From Pseudomonadota bacterium (lineage in GTDB: Bacteria > Myxococcota_A > Polyangia > Polyangiales > JAKSBK01): DNA of 40,214 nt. The position numbers and the translations under genes are program-made. Positions 1 to 10,221 of this stretch are shown piece after piece. Position 1 is the stretch's first letter. Every line of letters starts with the position of its first letter. The notes under the pieces were generated by a model. That model did no database searches, was not told where the DNA came from, and saw only the letters and a program-made list of their open reading frames with translations. The DNA is taken from assembly GCA_022361155.1 (NCBI GenBank), contig JAKSBK010000162.1:1-40214 (forward strand). The letters are read 5' to 3'.

Positions 1-1194
1 GAGACCTTCGAGACTCACGCCCGGCGCCTGGGAGCGCAGGTCCACTGGGCGAGCGATGCCGCCGAACACAATCGCATCGTCCTTGGGATCCTGCGCCAGC
101 ATGGTGTGACCCGCGTGGTCAAGAGCAAGTCGATGCTGACCGAGGAGTGCCACCTGAACCCTTATCTCGAGCGCGAGGGTATCCGCGTGGTGGATACCGA
201 TCTCGGCGAGCGCATCGTTCAGCTGCGCAACGAGCCACCGAGCCACATCGTGCTGCCTGCGATCCATCTGACCAAGAAGCAGGTTGGCGCCACCTTTCAC
301 GATCATCTGGGCACGCGCAAAGGCGCTTCGGATCCGGAGTACTTGACCCGCGCGGCGCGCAAGCACCTGCGGCGAGAATTCATGCAAGCGCAGGCCGGAA
401 TCACGGGGGTCAACTTCGCGGTGGCGGAGAGCGGCGGCATCGTGATCTGCACCAACGAAGGCAACGCCGACCTGGGTGCATCGCTGCCCAAGCTGCACAT
501 CGCCTGCATGGGACTCGAGAAGATCATCCCGCGGGTGCAAGATCTCGCGGTCTTCCTGCGCCTGCTGGCGCGCTCGGCAACCGGTCAGCCGATCACGTCC
601 TACACCTCGCATTTCCATGGGCCGCGCCCGGGAGCCGAACTGCACATCGTGCTGGTGGACAACGGACGCACCGATCTACGTGGCCAGGCCGAGTTCGCCC
701 GCTCGCTGCACTGTATTCGCTGCGGCGCCTGCATGAACACCTGCCCGGTCTACCGGCGCAGCGGTGGTTTCAGCTACGGCGTGAGTGTGCCCGGGCCCAT
801 CGGTTCGATTCTGGCGCCTGCGAAGGATGCCGAGCAGCACGGCAGCCTGCCGTTTGCTTGCAGTCTATGCGGCTCGTGCACGGACGTGTGCCCCGTCAAG
901 ATCGATCTGCATCACCAGCTGCTCGGCTGGCGCATGGAACTGGGTAAACGCAAGCTGCTGCCCTGGCACCGCCGGCAGCTAAGCCAGGCCGCCGCAGCCG
1001 TGCTCGCGCGACCCCGGATGTACGAGCTGGCCGCCAAGGTGTTTCGGCAAGGTACGGGTCGGCTGCCCCGCTGGATGCTGTATTGCCGGCTCAACGCGTG
1101 GGGCAAAGAGCGCGAGTTGCCCGAGGTGGCGCCCGAGAGCTTCCGGGAGCTCGTGCGACGACGGCGCGCAGGGCACAAGGCAGGATCCAGTTGA
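1..1194 (+). CDS. lutB: LutB-type iron-sulfur lactate utilisation protein (5' end outside window)
   Basis: This is part of the LutABC system that oxidises L-lactate to pyruvate in the cytoplasm. The reading frame is open from base 1, so the gene starts upstream; 397 residues are visible, and family members are usually about 470. The N-terminal part is a LUD domain (SKSMLTEECHLN near visible residue 42, then a VAESGG stretch). It is followed by two ferredoxin-like clusters: CIRCGACMNTCP from about residue 238 and CSLCGSCTDVCP from about residue 287, which supply the Cys ligands for two [4Fe-4S] centres. A basic C-terminal segment follows, as is usual in LutB. Its stop overlaps the lutC start (TTGA), so the two are translationally coupled. 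lutA, if present, would lie upstream of the window. The family assignment is firm; lactate as the substrate is inferred from the family. Confidence 0.93.
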   Translation, partial: ETFETHARRLGAQVHWASDAAEHNRIVLGILRQHGVTRVVKSKSMLTEECHLNPYLEREGIRVVDTDLGERIVQLRNEPPSHIVLPAIHLTKKQVGATFHDHLGTRKGASDPEYLTRAARKHLRREFMQAQAGITGVNFAVAESGGIVICTNEGNADLGASLPKLHIACMGLEKIIPRVQDLAVFLRLLARSATGQPITSYTSHFHGPRPGAELHIVLVDNGRTDLRGQAEFARSLHCIRCGACMNTCPVYRRSGGFSYGVSVPGPIGSILAPAKDAEQHGSLPFACSLCGSCTDVCPVKIDLHHQLLGWRMELGKRKLLPWHRRQLSQAAAAVLARPRMYELAAKVFRQGTGRLPRWMLYCRLNAWGKERELPEVAPESFRELVRRRRAGHKAGSS

Positions 1195-1802
1195 ACAGCC
1201 GCGACCGAATCCTTCGCGCCCTGCGTGCCACCAGACACGAGCCCACGCAGGCTCCGGCGCCGTTCGGTCCGGCACTGCGTTATGCGGAACCAAGCAGGCA
1301 GTTCGTCGAGAGCTTCCGAGCCGTCGGCGGCGAGGCCCTGTGTTTCGCAAGCCGAGAGCTGCTGCCGCAGGCCCTGTCCGGCTTGGCTGTGGTCAACAGC
1401 GCGGAGCGTCGCTGCAGCTTGCTGCCGGATCTGGTGGCCGGCAACGTAGAGCTCGAGACGATCCGCGATCCCCACGAGCTCGAGGACCTCGACGTCATCA
1501 TCGCTCAAGCGCAGTTTGGGGTGGCGGAAAACGGTGCCCTGTGGATCGACGATAGCGAGCTTGCGCAACGTGTTGCCTTGTTCATAGCGCAGCACGTGGT
1601 GTTCGTGCTCGAGGCAAGCGCCGTGGTCGACAATATGCACCAGGCCTACGCGCGGCTGACGTTCAGCGAGCCGGGCTTCGGCGTATTCGTGTCCGGGCCG
1701 TCCAAAACGGCCGATATCGAGCAGTCCCTGGTGATAGGCGCCCACGGACCTCGCTCGGCCACGGTGCTCCTGTGGGACGAAACCGACGCTGGCGCGGGCT
1801 AG
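1191..1802 (+). CDS. lutC: LutC-type LUD-domain lactate utilisation protein
   Basis: A 203-residue LUD (DUF162) protein and the third component of the LutABC lactate oxidation complex. I chose the TTG at 1191, which overlaps the lutB stop by four bases and has a purine-rich AAGGCAGGA sequence just upstream. From this start the protein opens with NSRDRILRALR, a typical LutC amphipathic N-terminus. The family signature is visible as GVAENGALWI near residues 108-117, and a C-terminal RSATVLLWDE strand ends the fold. A longer reading from further upstream would run through lutB in another frame and is not credible. The gene ends tail to tail with trkH, with stops sharing the palindrome CTAG. Confidence 0.9.
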   Translation: MNSRDRILRALRATRHEPTQAPAPFGPALRYAEPSRQFVESFRAVGGEALCFASRELLPQALSGLAVVNSAERRCSLLPDLVAGNVELETIRDPHELEDLDVIIAQAQFGVAENGALWIDDSELAQRVALFIAQHVVFVLEASAVVDNMHQAYARLTFSEPGFGVFVSGPSKTADIEQSLVIGAHGPRSATVLLWDETDAGAG

Positions 1803-3268
1803 TTTCCGCCGGTCCGCTGTCGCCAGCCCAGATGCAGATTGCGCCACACATGGGGATGGAGCAGCGCCAGGACGGTCACCACCTCGAGGCGACCGATCCA
1901 CATGGCGGCGGCCAGCAAAAGCTTGTTCCAGTCCGAAAAGCTCGCGTAGCTCCCCATCGGACCCGCTACCCCGAAACCAGGGCCGATGTTGGCCAAACAC
2001 GACAGCGCAGCGGAGAAGCCCGTGATCCATTCCACGCCGCTTGCTACTAGCACGACACCCAGCGCAAAGTATCCAAACAGATACAAGAAGACCAGTGTGA
2101 ACACGGCCCGCATGATTTCGGGCGGGACGATGCGACCTCCGTAACGCAGCGGTCGCACCGCGCGCGGGTGCAGCACCTGGGTCATCTCCCGAGCGATGTG
2201 CTTTATCACGAGCAGAAGCCGCACCGCCTTGGGACCTGCCGCAGCCGAACCTGCGCAACCGCCGACCAGCATGACGACCACCAGCAGCACCCGGAGCGAA
2301 TCATCCCACAGGTTATAGTCGACGCTGGCGTAGCCGGTGCTGGTCATCAAGCTCACGACCTGGAACGCTGCGACTCTGAGATCTGCAAACGCCGGCAGAT
2401 CCCCTGCCAGGCGTGCCGCGGCGACGAGGGTCACAACAAGCGCGATGCTGCTGTAGAACAGGAATTCCCCATCGGTCAGAAAGCCAGGAGAGCGGCCCGT
2501 AAACACCTTCCACTGCAAAGTGAAGCTCGATCCTGCGAGCAGCATGAAGACAATCAGCACCCACTCGGCTGCTGGATTGGCATAACCTGCGATGGACTGG
2601 CTGTGAGGTGAAAACCCCCCGGCCGACATGGTGGTCAGCGCATGAGCGAAGGCCTCGAAGGGTGTCATGCTGCAGATCATCAGCACGATCGCGAGGACGA
2701 GCGTGAGCACCGTGTATAAAAGCCACAGCTTGCGGGCCCCCTGGCGTGCCTGTGGGCTGATAGCTTCTCCGGCCGCGCCGGATGCTTCGGCAAAGAACAT
2801 CTGGCGTCCCGCAATGCCCAAACGTGGTAGAATAACCACAAAAAGCGCAATCACTCCAAGGCCTCCAAACCACTGGGTCATTGCGCGCCATAGAAAGAAG
2901 GCACGATTGTATCTCGAGAAATCCGTAAGCACCGTCGCCCCGGTTGCAGTAAGTCCAGAAAAGGACTCGAACAATGCGTCCGCAAGCGACAGATCTGCGA
3001 GGACATAGGGGATAGCGGCGAATATCCCTAGTATCAACCAGGTGAAGGCCACGACAGCCAGCGCCTCGGCGCGGTGGAAAACAAGGCTCTTGGGGAACCG
3101 GTAGCTGCTGATGGCTCCCACGACAAACGTGGATGTCAGGGCTATGGAAAAGTGTGTAAACGTATCCCGGTGACCGTCCACTAGTGCCAAGATCAGAGGT
3201 GGTATGAAGCCCAGGCTGAAGAACCTCAGCTGCTGCCCCACCAGACCAAAAACTAGAACCAACCGCAT
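1799..3268 (-). CDS. trkH: TrkH-family potassium uptake channel subunit
   Basis: A 489-residue polytopic inner-membrane protein of the TrkH/KtrB superfamily, forming the K+-translocating pore of the Trk system. The four selectivity-filter-like loops, each with a key Gly, can be seen: TATGATVL (about residue 128), TMSAGGFS (about 214), MTSTGYAS and LANIGPGFG near the C-terminus. Length matches the family. It follows trkA by about 15 bases on the same strand and was probably co-transcribed with it. No strong ribosome-binding site precedes the ATG, which suggests translational coupling to trkA. It ends with a four-base overlap against the convergent lutC gene. Confidence 0.94.
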   Translation of the reverse strand: MRLVLVFGLVGQQLRFFSLGFIPPLILALVDGHRDTFTHFSIALTSTFVVGAISSYRFPKSLVFHRAEALAVVAFTWLILGIFAAIPYVLADLSLADALFESFSGLTATGATVLTDFSRYNRAFFLWRAMTQWFGGLGVIALFVVILPRLGIAGRQMFFAEASGAAGEAISPQARQGARKLWLLYTVLTLVLAIVLMICSMTPFEAFAHALTTMSAGGFSPHSQSIAGYANPAAEWVLIVFMLLAGSSFTLQWKVFTGRSPGFLTDGEFLFYSSIALVVTLVAAARLAGDLPAFADLRVAAFQVVSLMTSTGYASVDYNLWDDSLRVLLVVVMLVGGCAGSAAAGPKAVRLLLVIKHIAREMTQVLHPRAVRPLRYGGRIVPPEIMRAVFTLVFLYLFGYFALGVVLVASGVEWITGFSAALSCLANIGPGFGVAGPMGSYASFSDWNKLLLAAAMWIGRLEVVTVLALLHPHVWRNLHLGWRQRTGGN

Positions 3269-3283
3269 GAGAATGTGCGCGCT

Positions 3284-4642
3284 CTAGTCGGCGCGGAACT
3301 CGCTTGGATTACAGAAGAATGCGCGGGTATCGTCGGCGTCGTCACGCGAACAAAATACCAGGATGTGGTCGCCGGGCCGAAGAGTATCGGCTCCGCTCGG
3401 TATGATGATGCTGCGGTCGCGCATGATGGAGCCCACGGTTGAAAAAGTCGGCGGGCGCAGCTCTTTGAGCGACGTCGTGGGAAAGCTGGTCGGAAGCTCC
3501 AGCTCGATCACACGCACATCACCGTGCTCCAGCTCTGCGAGTATGGACGATTGGCTCTCATCGATCGAAGAGACCACCGATCGAATGACCGCACCGTGGG
3601 CAGAGCGCACGACATCGATCCCGACTTTTTCGAACATGCGTTCGTTGGCAAGGCGGTCGGCGCGCGTGACTATACGTGGCACGCCGAGATGCTTGGCAAG
3701 CAAGGAGACCAAGAGATTCTTTTCATCGTTGTTGGTCACGGCTACAAGCACCGAGCTATCACCTACGTTCTCTGCCTCCAGTAGATCCAGATCGGCGCCG
3801 TCGCCGCGAAGCACCAAGGAGTCGATCTCGCCCGCAACCTGTTCACAACGAAATCGATCCTGCTCGATCAACTTGACCTGCCAGCGCGCTTCTTCGAGCC
3901 CTCGGGCGACGGCGACACCAACCGTGCCCGCGCCAACGATGGTGGCTGAGCGCGCATCAACTACGTGTTTCTCGCTTCGTAGGAAGCGAAAAAGCAAATT
4001 CCTGAGTGCACGCCAGCGGCCCATTGCTACCACCTTGTCGCCGGCCCTTACACTGGTTTCGCCGCGTGGAATAATCATCTCGTCGCCACGGCGCAGCATC
4101 ACCAAAAGGGTGTCACGCGGCAACGACAAGGATTTGAGGGGCCTCTTGGTGATGGGAGCTCCATGTTCGACGGCGTAACTCAACAAACGCACGCGTCCGT
4201 CCGCGAAATCCTCTACATCGAGTGCTCCAGGCACAGTGACGATGCGGATGATCTCATCTGCAAGCTGCTCGGCAGGGCGAATCACCTGATCGATGCCCAA
4301 CGATTCTGCAAGAGATGCGTCATCACGACCTACATTGAGAAAGCCCGGCCTTGTAAGAATGCAAAAGGTGCGCTTGGCACCCAGCCGTTGGGCAGCAAGG
4401 CAGGCAACTATGTTCTGTTCGTCGTTGGTCGTGCAGGCGACGAACACGTCTGCGCCCCCGACCCGAGCGTCGGTCAGCATGTTCGGAGCTGTGACCGAAC
4501 CCATGATGGATTGACAGTCGAGTCGCTCGAAGCGGGGGCTGACCGTGGACTCCGGACCCAGGTGAGTAACCTCATGGTTCGCCGCCAGCGCGGCGGCTAT
4601 GCGATAGCCCACCACATCGTTGCCTGCGATCAGGACCTTCAC
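3284..4642 (-). CDS. trkA: TrkA, NAD-binding regulatory subunit of Trk K+ uptake
   Basis: A cytoplasmic peripheral protein that gates TrkH through nucleotide binding. It has the doubled architecture of TrkA: RCK-N/RCK-C followed by a second RCK-N/RCK-C. The first Rossmann motif is at the very N-terminus (VLIAGNDVVGYRIA) and the second is near residue 225 (ATIVGAGTVGVAVARG). I chose the GTG at 4642 (452 aa) over an upstream GTG because a GAGG lies nine bases before it and the protein then starts directly with the beta-strand of the first Rossmann fold, as in known TrkA. The second base of the first GxGxxG is Asn-Asp rather than Gly-rich, a modest deviation. It is first in a trkA-trkH operon. 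Confidence 0.93.
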   Translation of the reverse strand: MKVLIAGNDVVGYRIAAALAANHEVTHLGPESTVSPRFERLDCQSIMGSVTAPNMLTDARVGGADVFVACTTNDEQNIVACLAAQRLGAKRTFCILTRPGFLNVGRDDASLAESLGIDQVIRPAEQLADEIIRIVTVPGALDVEDFADGRVRLLSYAVEHGAPITKRPLKSLSLPRDTLLVMLRRGDEMIIPRGETSVRAGDKVVAMGRWRALRNLLFRFLRSEKHVVDARSATIVGAGTVGVAVARGLEEARWQVKLIEQDRFRCEQVAGEIDSLVLRGDGADLDLLEAENVGDSSVLVAVTNNDEKNLLVSLLAKHLGVPRIVTRADRLANERMFEKVGIDVVRSAHGAVIRSVVSSIDESQSSILAELEHGDVRVIELELPTSFPTTSLKELRPPTFSTVGSIMRDRSIIIPSGADTLRPGDHILVFCSRDDADDTRAFFCNPSEFRAD

Positions 4643-4790
4643 GTTCAGCAGCCTCGGGCCGGGAGCTCCCCCTACCACAGCAGCACAAGGCCGTCATCTG
4701 AGTCATCTGCGAGGAACCCCTTGTAATCACTTCGCTTCCGATGAAGGCTGCTCGCAAAATCCACTAAACACTTGCACAGTATTCGGGGAT

Positions 4791-4842
4791 CTGTCACTCT
4801 GAACCGCGCTGTCACTCGAACCGCGCTGTCACTCGAACCGCA
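4791..4842 (+). repeat. three tandem 17-18 bp direct repeats abutting the imuA start codon
   Basis: The unit ctgtcactcgaaccgcg occurs three times back to back: 4791-4808 (one extra base), 4809-4825 and 4826-4842 (last base a). The third copy ends on the base before the imuA ATG, so no Shine-Dalgarno can lie in the usual place. The array sits in the 200-bp divergent region between trkA and imuA. It could be an operator array for an SOS-type regulator, each unit carrying a GAAC half-site, or a simple tandem duplication. It does not match a known LexA box well. Confidence 0.85.
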
Positions 4843-5640
4843 ATGCCCAGCAACGCCGATCCTTTTTCCCAGCGTGTGGCGCGGTCGCTGCCCCTCGGGA
4901 CCATCGATCATCACCTGCCCGCGCCTGCATCCGTGCCGCAGCCACGCATTCAGGCCGCAGCCGCTTTGCCAAAAAGCACTGAACACACCCGGCTTCAACT
5001 GCATTCGGCGACTGCTGGTGGCGGCTTTACCTACCCCGCACTTTGCAGTCGCTTGGTCGAGCTCTCGGGAAACGGTAAGGGTGCCATTCTCAGCCTGGCC
5101 CTCGAATTGGTCGCCGGCGCCCAAGCCCAGCACGAACCCTGTGCCTGGGTCACGCACCGCCAGCAGCTGTTTTACCCCCCCGATGCTGCTGTCAACGGGG
5201 TGGATCTAGATGCACTCGTGATTCTTCAGCTGCCGGATCTGAAAGCCATCCGCCGTGCCACCGACCATCTCACACGTTCGGGAGCCTTTGGTCTCATCGT
5301 CGTGGATCTTGCTTCAGGCATAGCTACCCACCCTGCCCCTGTAGCCTCCCGCCCTGCTCCTATGGCCCCCCTCCATGCTTCAGTGAGCCAGCTACCCCTA
5401 GCGATTCAGTCACGTTGGCGCGCTCTCGCCCAACGCCACGGCACGGCAATTGTCCTGCTCACGCATAAAGACCCCGAAGCGGTTTCCCTCGGCTCCCTCA
5501 TTTGCTTGCGAGGACAGACCACTCGGAAGCGGCATGCTAGCCGTCGCTACATTTGCGAGCTCAAAGCCCTCAAGGACAAACGGCGAGCTCATGGCTGGTC
5601 TCATTTCGAGGTGTTCAGTGGACCGGATGGCCTGCGTTGA
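4843..5640 (+). CDS. imuA: ImuA-like RecA-related mutasome protein
   Basis: A 265-residue protein with a RecA-like fold, found at the head of imuA-imuB-dnaE2 operons; it partners ImuB and DnaE2 in SOS-induced mutagenic translesion synthesis. A glycine-containing loop (SGNGKGAILSLALELV, about residues 74-89) sits where RecA has its Walker A, but it lacks the canonical GKT/S. A hydrophobic VDLDALVILQLPD strand and FGLIVVDLAS (Walker B-like) follow, and then TAIVLLTHKD. Identity rests on this pattern plus the unmistakable partners downstream. The ATG at 4843 is the first possible start after an in-frame stop at 4765. No Shine-Dalgarno is visible because tandem repeats abut it, so a slightly later start is possible. 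Confidence 0.8.
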   Translation: MPSNADPFSQRVARSLPLGTIDHHLPAPASVPQPRIQAAAALPKSTEHTRLQLHSATAGGGFTYPALCSRLVELSGNGKGAILSLALELVAGAQAQHEPCAWVTHRQQLFYPPDAAVNGVDLDALVILQLPDLKAIRRATDHLTRSGAFGLIVVDLASGIATHPAPVASRPAPMAPLHASVSQLPLAIQSRWRALAQRHGTAIVLLTHKDPEAVSLGSLICLRGQTTRKRHASRRYICELKALKDKRRAHGWSHFEVFSGPDGLR

Positions 5641-7087
5641 CGTCCCCGCCTTACCACTTCAGCTTTTGCTGCGCAAAAAACCCCACTGGTCGTCCGACCC
5701 CGTCGCCGTAGTAGCTGAAGTCAAACCCCTTGCTCGAATCCTGTGGGTCACCGAGCAAGCGCGCCATCACGGGATCGTTCCTGGCTTGAGGTACGCCGCA
5801 GGCCTATCGTTGAGCCCCAGGCTCAAGGCGGGCAGCGTCTCCAACGAAGAAATCGGCCATTGCGTCGAACGTCTCACACTGGAGCTGCGTGCTTTTTCCC
5901 CGGGAATCGAGCCCGCTACAGACCCCCCTGGAATCTTTTGGCTCGACGCCACCGGCCTCCTTCGTCTCCATTCTTCTCTCTATGTATGGGCTCAACGCCT
6001 ACGCTCAAATCTTCAAAAACTCGGATTCACATCAAGCGTTGCCATCGGTTTCAGCCGACTTGGTACTTATGCAGCCTCCAAAACAAATCCCCGTTCGATA
6101 ACCTACTTTGCCTCCGAAGCCTCCGAAAGACACTCTTTGTTAAAAACACCACTAGAAAATCTATCAATATCTACCGAGATACTGCACCATCTAAATCACC
6201 TTGGCATAGCAACTATAGGTGATTTTTTGCCTTTTTCCAACAGCGATCTCGTCGCGCGATTCGGAAAAGACCTCGGCTTGTTACATCATTTAGCTGGCGG
6301 GAAGGCTTGGGATCCTCTTATTCCGGAGCCTGAGCTCGAGCCCGTCCAGGCACATGTCAACCTCGAGCCCCCTGAACACGATAACCACAGGCTCCTGTTT
6401 TCGATCAAACGCCAGCTTAATCCTCTATTGAGAATCCTGCGTCACAGGCACGAGGCCGCCGTCGAGCTGGCTTTGTGTTTCAAGCTCGAACGACACTCGT
6501 TACGACATGAATACCTGCGCACCGCTGCGCCTACACTCGATGCAGCACAGCTTGTTGATCTCGTTCGTTTACGGCTCGACCGGGCACCTTTGCCTGCGGC
6601 CGTGATCGAGATCCGCTTGGAAGTACTTGGTCAGCGCGTATTCCCGGAGCAGCTGTGCTTGTTCCAGGATGTGAATCGCCACAGTTTTTCTGCCGCCAAC
6701 CGTGCGCTAGCACGCATACGCGCCGAATTTGGTGAGCAATCCGTATGCTACGCCCGTTTGACTGACGCTCACTTGCCTGAAGCACGCTTTATCCAAAAGC
6801 CTCTTGTTCGGCTCCAAGCTCCTCAACAAAAAAGCCACGAAGTAAGAACACGACAGCTGGTGCGCCGCTTTTTTGTCAAGCCAAAACTGCTTTCAACGAT
6901 CACGGCAGAACCTGTCGATGCATCTTCCGAGCTGCTCACCGGAGGTCCCCATATTTTCGATGGTGGATGGTGGCACCGCCTGATTACCCGAGAATATTAC
7001 TTTCTCCAAGACAAAGATGATAATTTGTACTGGTGCTTTTATGACGGATACCGCAAACAGTGGTTTGCACACGGAAGAGTCGAATGA
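5627..7087 (+). CDS. imuB: ImuB, catalytically inactive Y-family polymerase-like adaptor
   Basis: A 486-residue Y-family (DinB-like) protein that bridges the beta-clamp and the DnaE2 polymerase. The N-terminus reads [14 protein letters not shown], without the acidic pair of active Y-family polymerases, as is typical of ImuB. A QLCLF motif at residues 342-346 fits the QLxLF beta-clamp binding consensus and sits close to where mycobacterial ImuB has its clamp motif. The C-terminal block, with TGG, GGWW, REYYF and WFAHG, is characteristic of ImuB. The ATG at 5627 overlaps the end of imuA, implying coupling. A stretch around 6040-6230 is clearly more AT-rich than the surroundings. Confidence 0.9.
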   Translation: MACVDVPALPLQLLLRKKPHWSSDPVAVVAEVKPLARILWVTEQARHHGIVPGLRYAAGLSLSPRLKAGSVSNEEIGHCVERLTLELRAFSPGIEPATDPPGIFWLDATGLLRLHSSLYVWAQRLRSNLQKLGFTSSVAIGFSRLGTYAASKTNPRSITYFASEASERHSLLKTPLENLSISTEILHHLNHLGIATIGDFLPFSNSDLVARFGKDLGLLHHLAGGKAWDPLIPEPELEPVQAHVNLEPPEHDNHRLLFSIKRQLNPLLRILRHRHEAAVELALCFKLERHSLRHEYLRTAAPTLDAAQLVDLVRLRLDRAPLPAAVIEIRLEVLGQRVFPEQLCLFQDVNRHSFSAANRALARIRAEFGEQSVCYARLTDAHLPEARFIQKPLVRLQAPQQKSHEVRTRQLVRRFFVKPKLLSTITAEPVDASSELLTGGPHIFDGGWWHRLITREYYFLQDKDDNLYWCFYDGYRKQWFAHGRVE

Positions 7088-10000
7088 TCGATCCGATCCT
7101 TGCTCATTTTGGCCTGTGAATCGAGCCGCCCAGCCCTACGTTCCCTTGTGGTGCAAAAGTCATTATTCGTTCCTGGAGGGTGCGAGCTCTCCCCAGGAGC
7201 TCGTCGAGACGAGCTTTGCGCTCGGTTTACCCGCCATCGGGCTGTGCGACCGGAATGGATTGTACGGAGTCGTAAAAGGGCATGTCAAAGCCCGAGAGCT
7301 TGGCCACAAGCTAATCTTGGGCAGCGAGATCACCCTCGATGACGATACGTTTCTTCTACTGCTCGTCGAGCAGCGTAAGGGCTATGCCAACTTGTGCGAG
7401 CTGCTGACTCGAGGACAGCAGCGTGCTCCCAAGGGCAAGTGCGTTGTTTCCTGGAACGAGGTCAATCAGCATGCGGCTGGGCTCCTGGCGTTGTGGGGAG
7501 GCCAAGCCAGTCTGCTAACGCGTGAAGCCGACCCTGGTGCTGTTGCGGATTCGCTCAAGGAAGCCTTCGCCGATCGCCTTTACGCCATGCTAACGCGTCA
7601 CTGGGAGGCGATCGAGCTGAAGCAGGAAGCGCATCTACGCCGACACGCACTGCACTACGAGCTACCCTTGGTTGCAGGCACCGAAGTGCTTTATCACACG
7701 CGGGAGCGAAGTCGGTTGCAGGATGTGCTGACATGCATCCGTCATGGGGTGACACTGGACTCTGCCGGCCGGCGCCTCAAGCCCAATTCGGAGCACGATC
7801 TCCTGAGCCCCGAGAGGTTCCAGGCCCTGTTTGCCGATGCTCCAGATGCCGTTCAACGCACGCTAGCGATCTCCGAGCGTTGCCGCTTTTCCTTGTCGGA
7901 GCTGCGTTATCGTTACCCCTCCGAGAGCCTGCCGGACGGCATGACCTCCTTTCAACGATTGCGGGCGCTCTGCTACGAGGGCGCCCGCAGACGCTACGCT
8001 GGAGCAGTTCCCGTTGCGGTTCGGGATCAAATCGAAAAGGAGCTTCGTGTGATCCGCGAGCTTGATTACGATGGCTACTTCTTGACCATGCGGGACGTCG
8101 TGGAGTTCTGCCTGGAAAACGACATCCTGTGTCAGGGTCGAGGCTCGGCAGCAAACTCGGCGGTCTGCTTCTGTCTTGGGATTACCGCGATCGATCCGGT
8201 GCGCATGAACCTCCTCTTTGAACGCTTTTTGTCGGTCGAACGGGCCGAGCCTCCGGATATCGACCTCGATATCGAGCACGATCGACGCGAGGAAGTCATT
8301 CAACACGTCTATTCAAAATACGGGCGTAGCCACGCGGCCATGGTAGCCAATGTCGTCCGCTACCGCAGCCGTTCGGCAGTTCGTGAAATAGGCAAGGCAC
8401 TGGGTATCTCCGAAACCATGCTGGATGCAGCGGCAAAGTTCTTGAGTTACTGGGACGGGCTGGATCCGAGCACGCTGCGGCAGGCCAATATCGATGTCGA
8501 ATCCGGCCCTTGGAGACTCTTGGTCGAGCTCGTACCCCAAGTATTGGATTTCCCTCGGCATCTGTCGATCCATCCCGGTGGCTTTTTGTTGGGACACGAA
8601 CCAGTCAGCACGCTTGTACCTATCGAGAATGCGAGCATGCAGAACCGCACCGTGATTCAATGGGATAAGGATGACGTGGAGGCGTTGGGGCTTTTCAAGG
8701 TTGATTTACTGGGGCTTGGCGCACTGAGACAACTGAATTTAGCCTTTACATTGCTCGATCGGCATTATGGTGTGCAGATGGATATGGCTACGATCCCTCC
8801 GGATGATGCTGCCACTTTTGCAATGATCGGGCGTGCAGACACCCTGGGTGTATTTCAGATCGAGAGCCGTGCGCAGATGGCGATGCTGCCGCGTTTGCGC
8901 CCCCGAAATTTCTACGACTTGGTCATCGAGGTGAGCATCGTGCGACCGGGACCCATCACGGGTGGCATGGTGCATCCCTATCTGCGGCGTCGTAATCAGG
9001 AAGAAAGGGTGGACTACCCACACCCCTGTCTCGAGCCAGTCCTGAAAAAGACGCTGGGGGTACCACTGTTTCAAGAGCAGGTTATGCGCTTGGCCGTCGT
9101 GGCCGCAGATTACACTCCGGGTGAGGCGGACCAGCTGCGTCGGGACATGGCGGCCTGGCGGCGTAGCGGCCGTATCGAAAAACATCGCGAGCGCTTGATA
9201 TCACGTATGATGCAAAATGGAATCTGCAAGGAGTTTGCAGAGCGGGTGTTCAATCAAATTCGAGGCTTTGGGGAATACGGTTTTCCGGAGAGTCACGCTG
9301 CAAGCTTCGCGCTCATCAGTTATGCGACGTCGTGGTTACGTTGCCACTATCCGGTCGCTTTCTATTGCTCCTTGCTGAACGCGCAGCCGATGGGTTTTTA
9401 TAGCGTGGCCAGCATCGTGCAGGATGCAAGACGCCACGACGTGAAGGTGCTCTCGGCCGATGTGCTCAGGAGCCTGTGGGATTGCACACTGGAAAGCGCG
9501 GGAACGCAAGGTGGATATGCTTTGCGCATGGGGCTACGGTACGTGAATGCGTTGGGGAGGAGGGATTGGGAGAAGATCGATAGCGCGCGCGACGCTCGAA
9601 ACTTCGAGAACGTGGCTGATTTCGTGCGCCGTACAGGACTTTCACGCCCTAAGCTGCTTTCGCTCAACGAGGCGGGCGCGTTCGAGTCGCTGGCGCCTAC
9701 ACGACGCGAATCGCTGTGGCAGCTGCTTGGTCTCGCAGGCCGGCCGCAGACTCCGCTCGCAGTCGAGGCTCAAGGTGGGCAGCCTGGCTTTGCCAGGCTC
9801 AGCCGCGCGGAGCTTATCCACTGGGACCATCGCGCGAGTCACCACAGCACGCGAGGCCATCCTCTGTCCGTGCTTCGCAGCGAGCTTCGGGCGCAGAAAC
9901 TTCCGGATGCGCGCAGCCTGAACCGGTTGCCTGACAAAAGTGCAGTACGCTATGCGGGGCTTGTCATCTGCCGCCAACGGCCGGGTACTGCCTCCGGAAT

Positions 10001-10220
10001 CACGTTCATGACGCTGGAGGACGAGACCGGCTTCGTCAACGTGGTGGTTCGAAAGAGGGTTTTCGCGCGCTTCGCAGTGGTCGCGAAGACCGCATCCTTT
10101 CTAGGCGTCAGCGGTAAGCTGCAGGTCGAGGGTACGGTGGTTCACCTGGTGGCGGACTCCTTATGGCTACCCAAGCTGAGCAGCCAACCCATCCGTAGCG
10201 CAAGCCGTGACTTCCATTAG
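7041..10220 (+). CDS. dnaE2: error-prone DNA polymerase III alpha subunit DnaE2
   Basis: A C-family DNA polymerase (1059 aa from this start) that performs mutagenic lesion bypass with ImuA and ImuB. Visible in order are an N-terminal PHP domain ([17 protein letters not shown]), the palm with the PDIDLD catalytic aspartates (about residues 406-410), [15 protein letters not shown] just before it, [11 protein letters not shown], the helix-hairpin-helix region and a C-terminal OB-fold ([16 protein letters not shown]). The lack of a long tau-binding tail separates it from DnaE1. The start is uncertain: ATG 7017, ATG 7041 or GTG 7116 are all in frame and none has a clear ribosome-binding site. GTG 7116 would remove the overlap with imuB and still keep the PHP domain. 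It ends one base from the convergent lipoprotein gene. Confidence 0.94.
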   Translation: MTDTANSGLHTEESNDRSDPCSFWPVNRAAQPYVPLWCKSHYSFLEGASSPQELVETSFALGLPAIGLCDRNGLYGVVKGHVKARELGHKLILGSEITLDDDTFLLLLVEQRKGYANLCELLTRGQQRAPKGKCVVSWNEVNQHAAGLLALWGGQASLLTREADPGAVADSLKEAFADRLYAMLTRHWEAIELKQEAHLRRHALHYELPLVAGTEVLYHTRERSRLQDVLTCIRHGVTLDSAGRRLKPNSEHDLLSPERFQALFADAPDAVQRTLAISERCRFSLSELRYRYPSESLPDGMTSFQRLRALCYEGARRRYAGAVPVAVRDQIEKELRVIRELDYDGYFLTMRDVVEFCLENDILCQGRGSAANSAVCFCLGITAIDPVRMNLLFERFLSVERAEPPDIDLDIEHDRREEVIQHVYSKYGRSHAAMVANVVRYRSRSAVREIGKALGISETMLDAAAKFLSYWDGLDPSTLRQANIDVESGPWRLLVELVPQVLDFPRHLSIHPGGFLLGHEPVSTLVPIENASMQNRTVIQWDKDDVEALGLFKVDLLGLGALRQLNLAFTLLDRHYGVQMDMATIPPDDAATFAMIGRADTLGVFQIESRAQMAMLPRLRPRNFYDLVIEVSIVRPGPITGGMVHPYLRRRNQEERVDYPHPCLEPVLKKTLGVPLFQEQVMRLAVVAADYTPGEADQLRRDMAAWRRSGRIEKHRERLISRMMQNGICKEFAERVFNQIRGFGEYGFPESHAASFALISYATSWLRCHYPVAFYCSLLNAQPMGFYSVASIVQDARRHDVKVLSADVLRSLWDCTLESAGTQGGYALRMGLRYVNALGRRDWEKIDSARDARNFENVADFVRRTGLSRPKLLSLNEAGAFESLAPTRRESLWQLLGLAGRPQTPLAVEAQGGQPGFARLSRAELIHWDHRASHHSTRGHPLSVLRSELRAQKLPDARSLNRLPDKSAVRYAGLVICRQRPGTASGITFMTLEDETGFVNVVVRKRVFARFAVVAKTASFLGVSGKLQVEGTVVHLVADSLWLPKLSSQPIRSASRDFH

Positions 10221-10221
10221 G

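Noticed and set aside
4791-4842. A canonical LexA box upstream of imuA
   Set aside because: The repeats have GAAC cores but lack the dyad of the Gram-positive box, the GTTC-N7-GTTC spacing of alphaproteobacteria and the full myxobacterial consensus.
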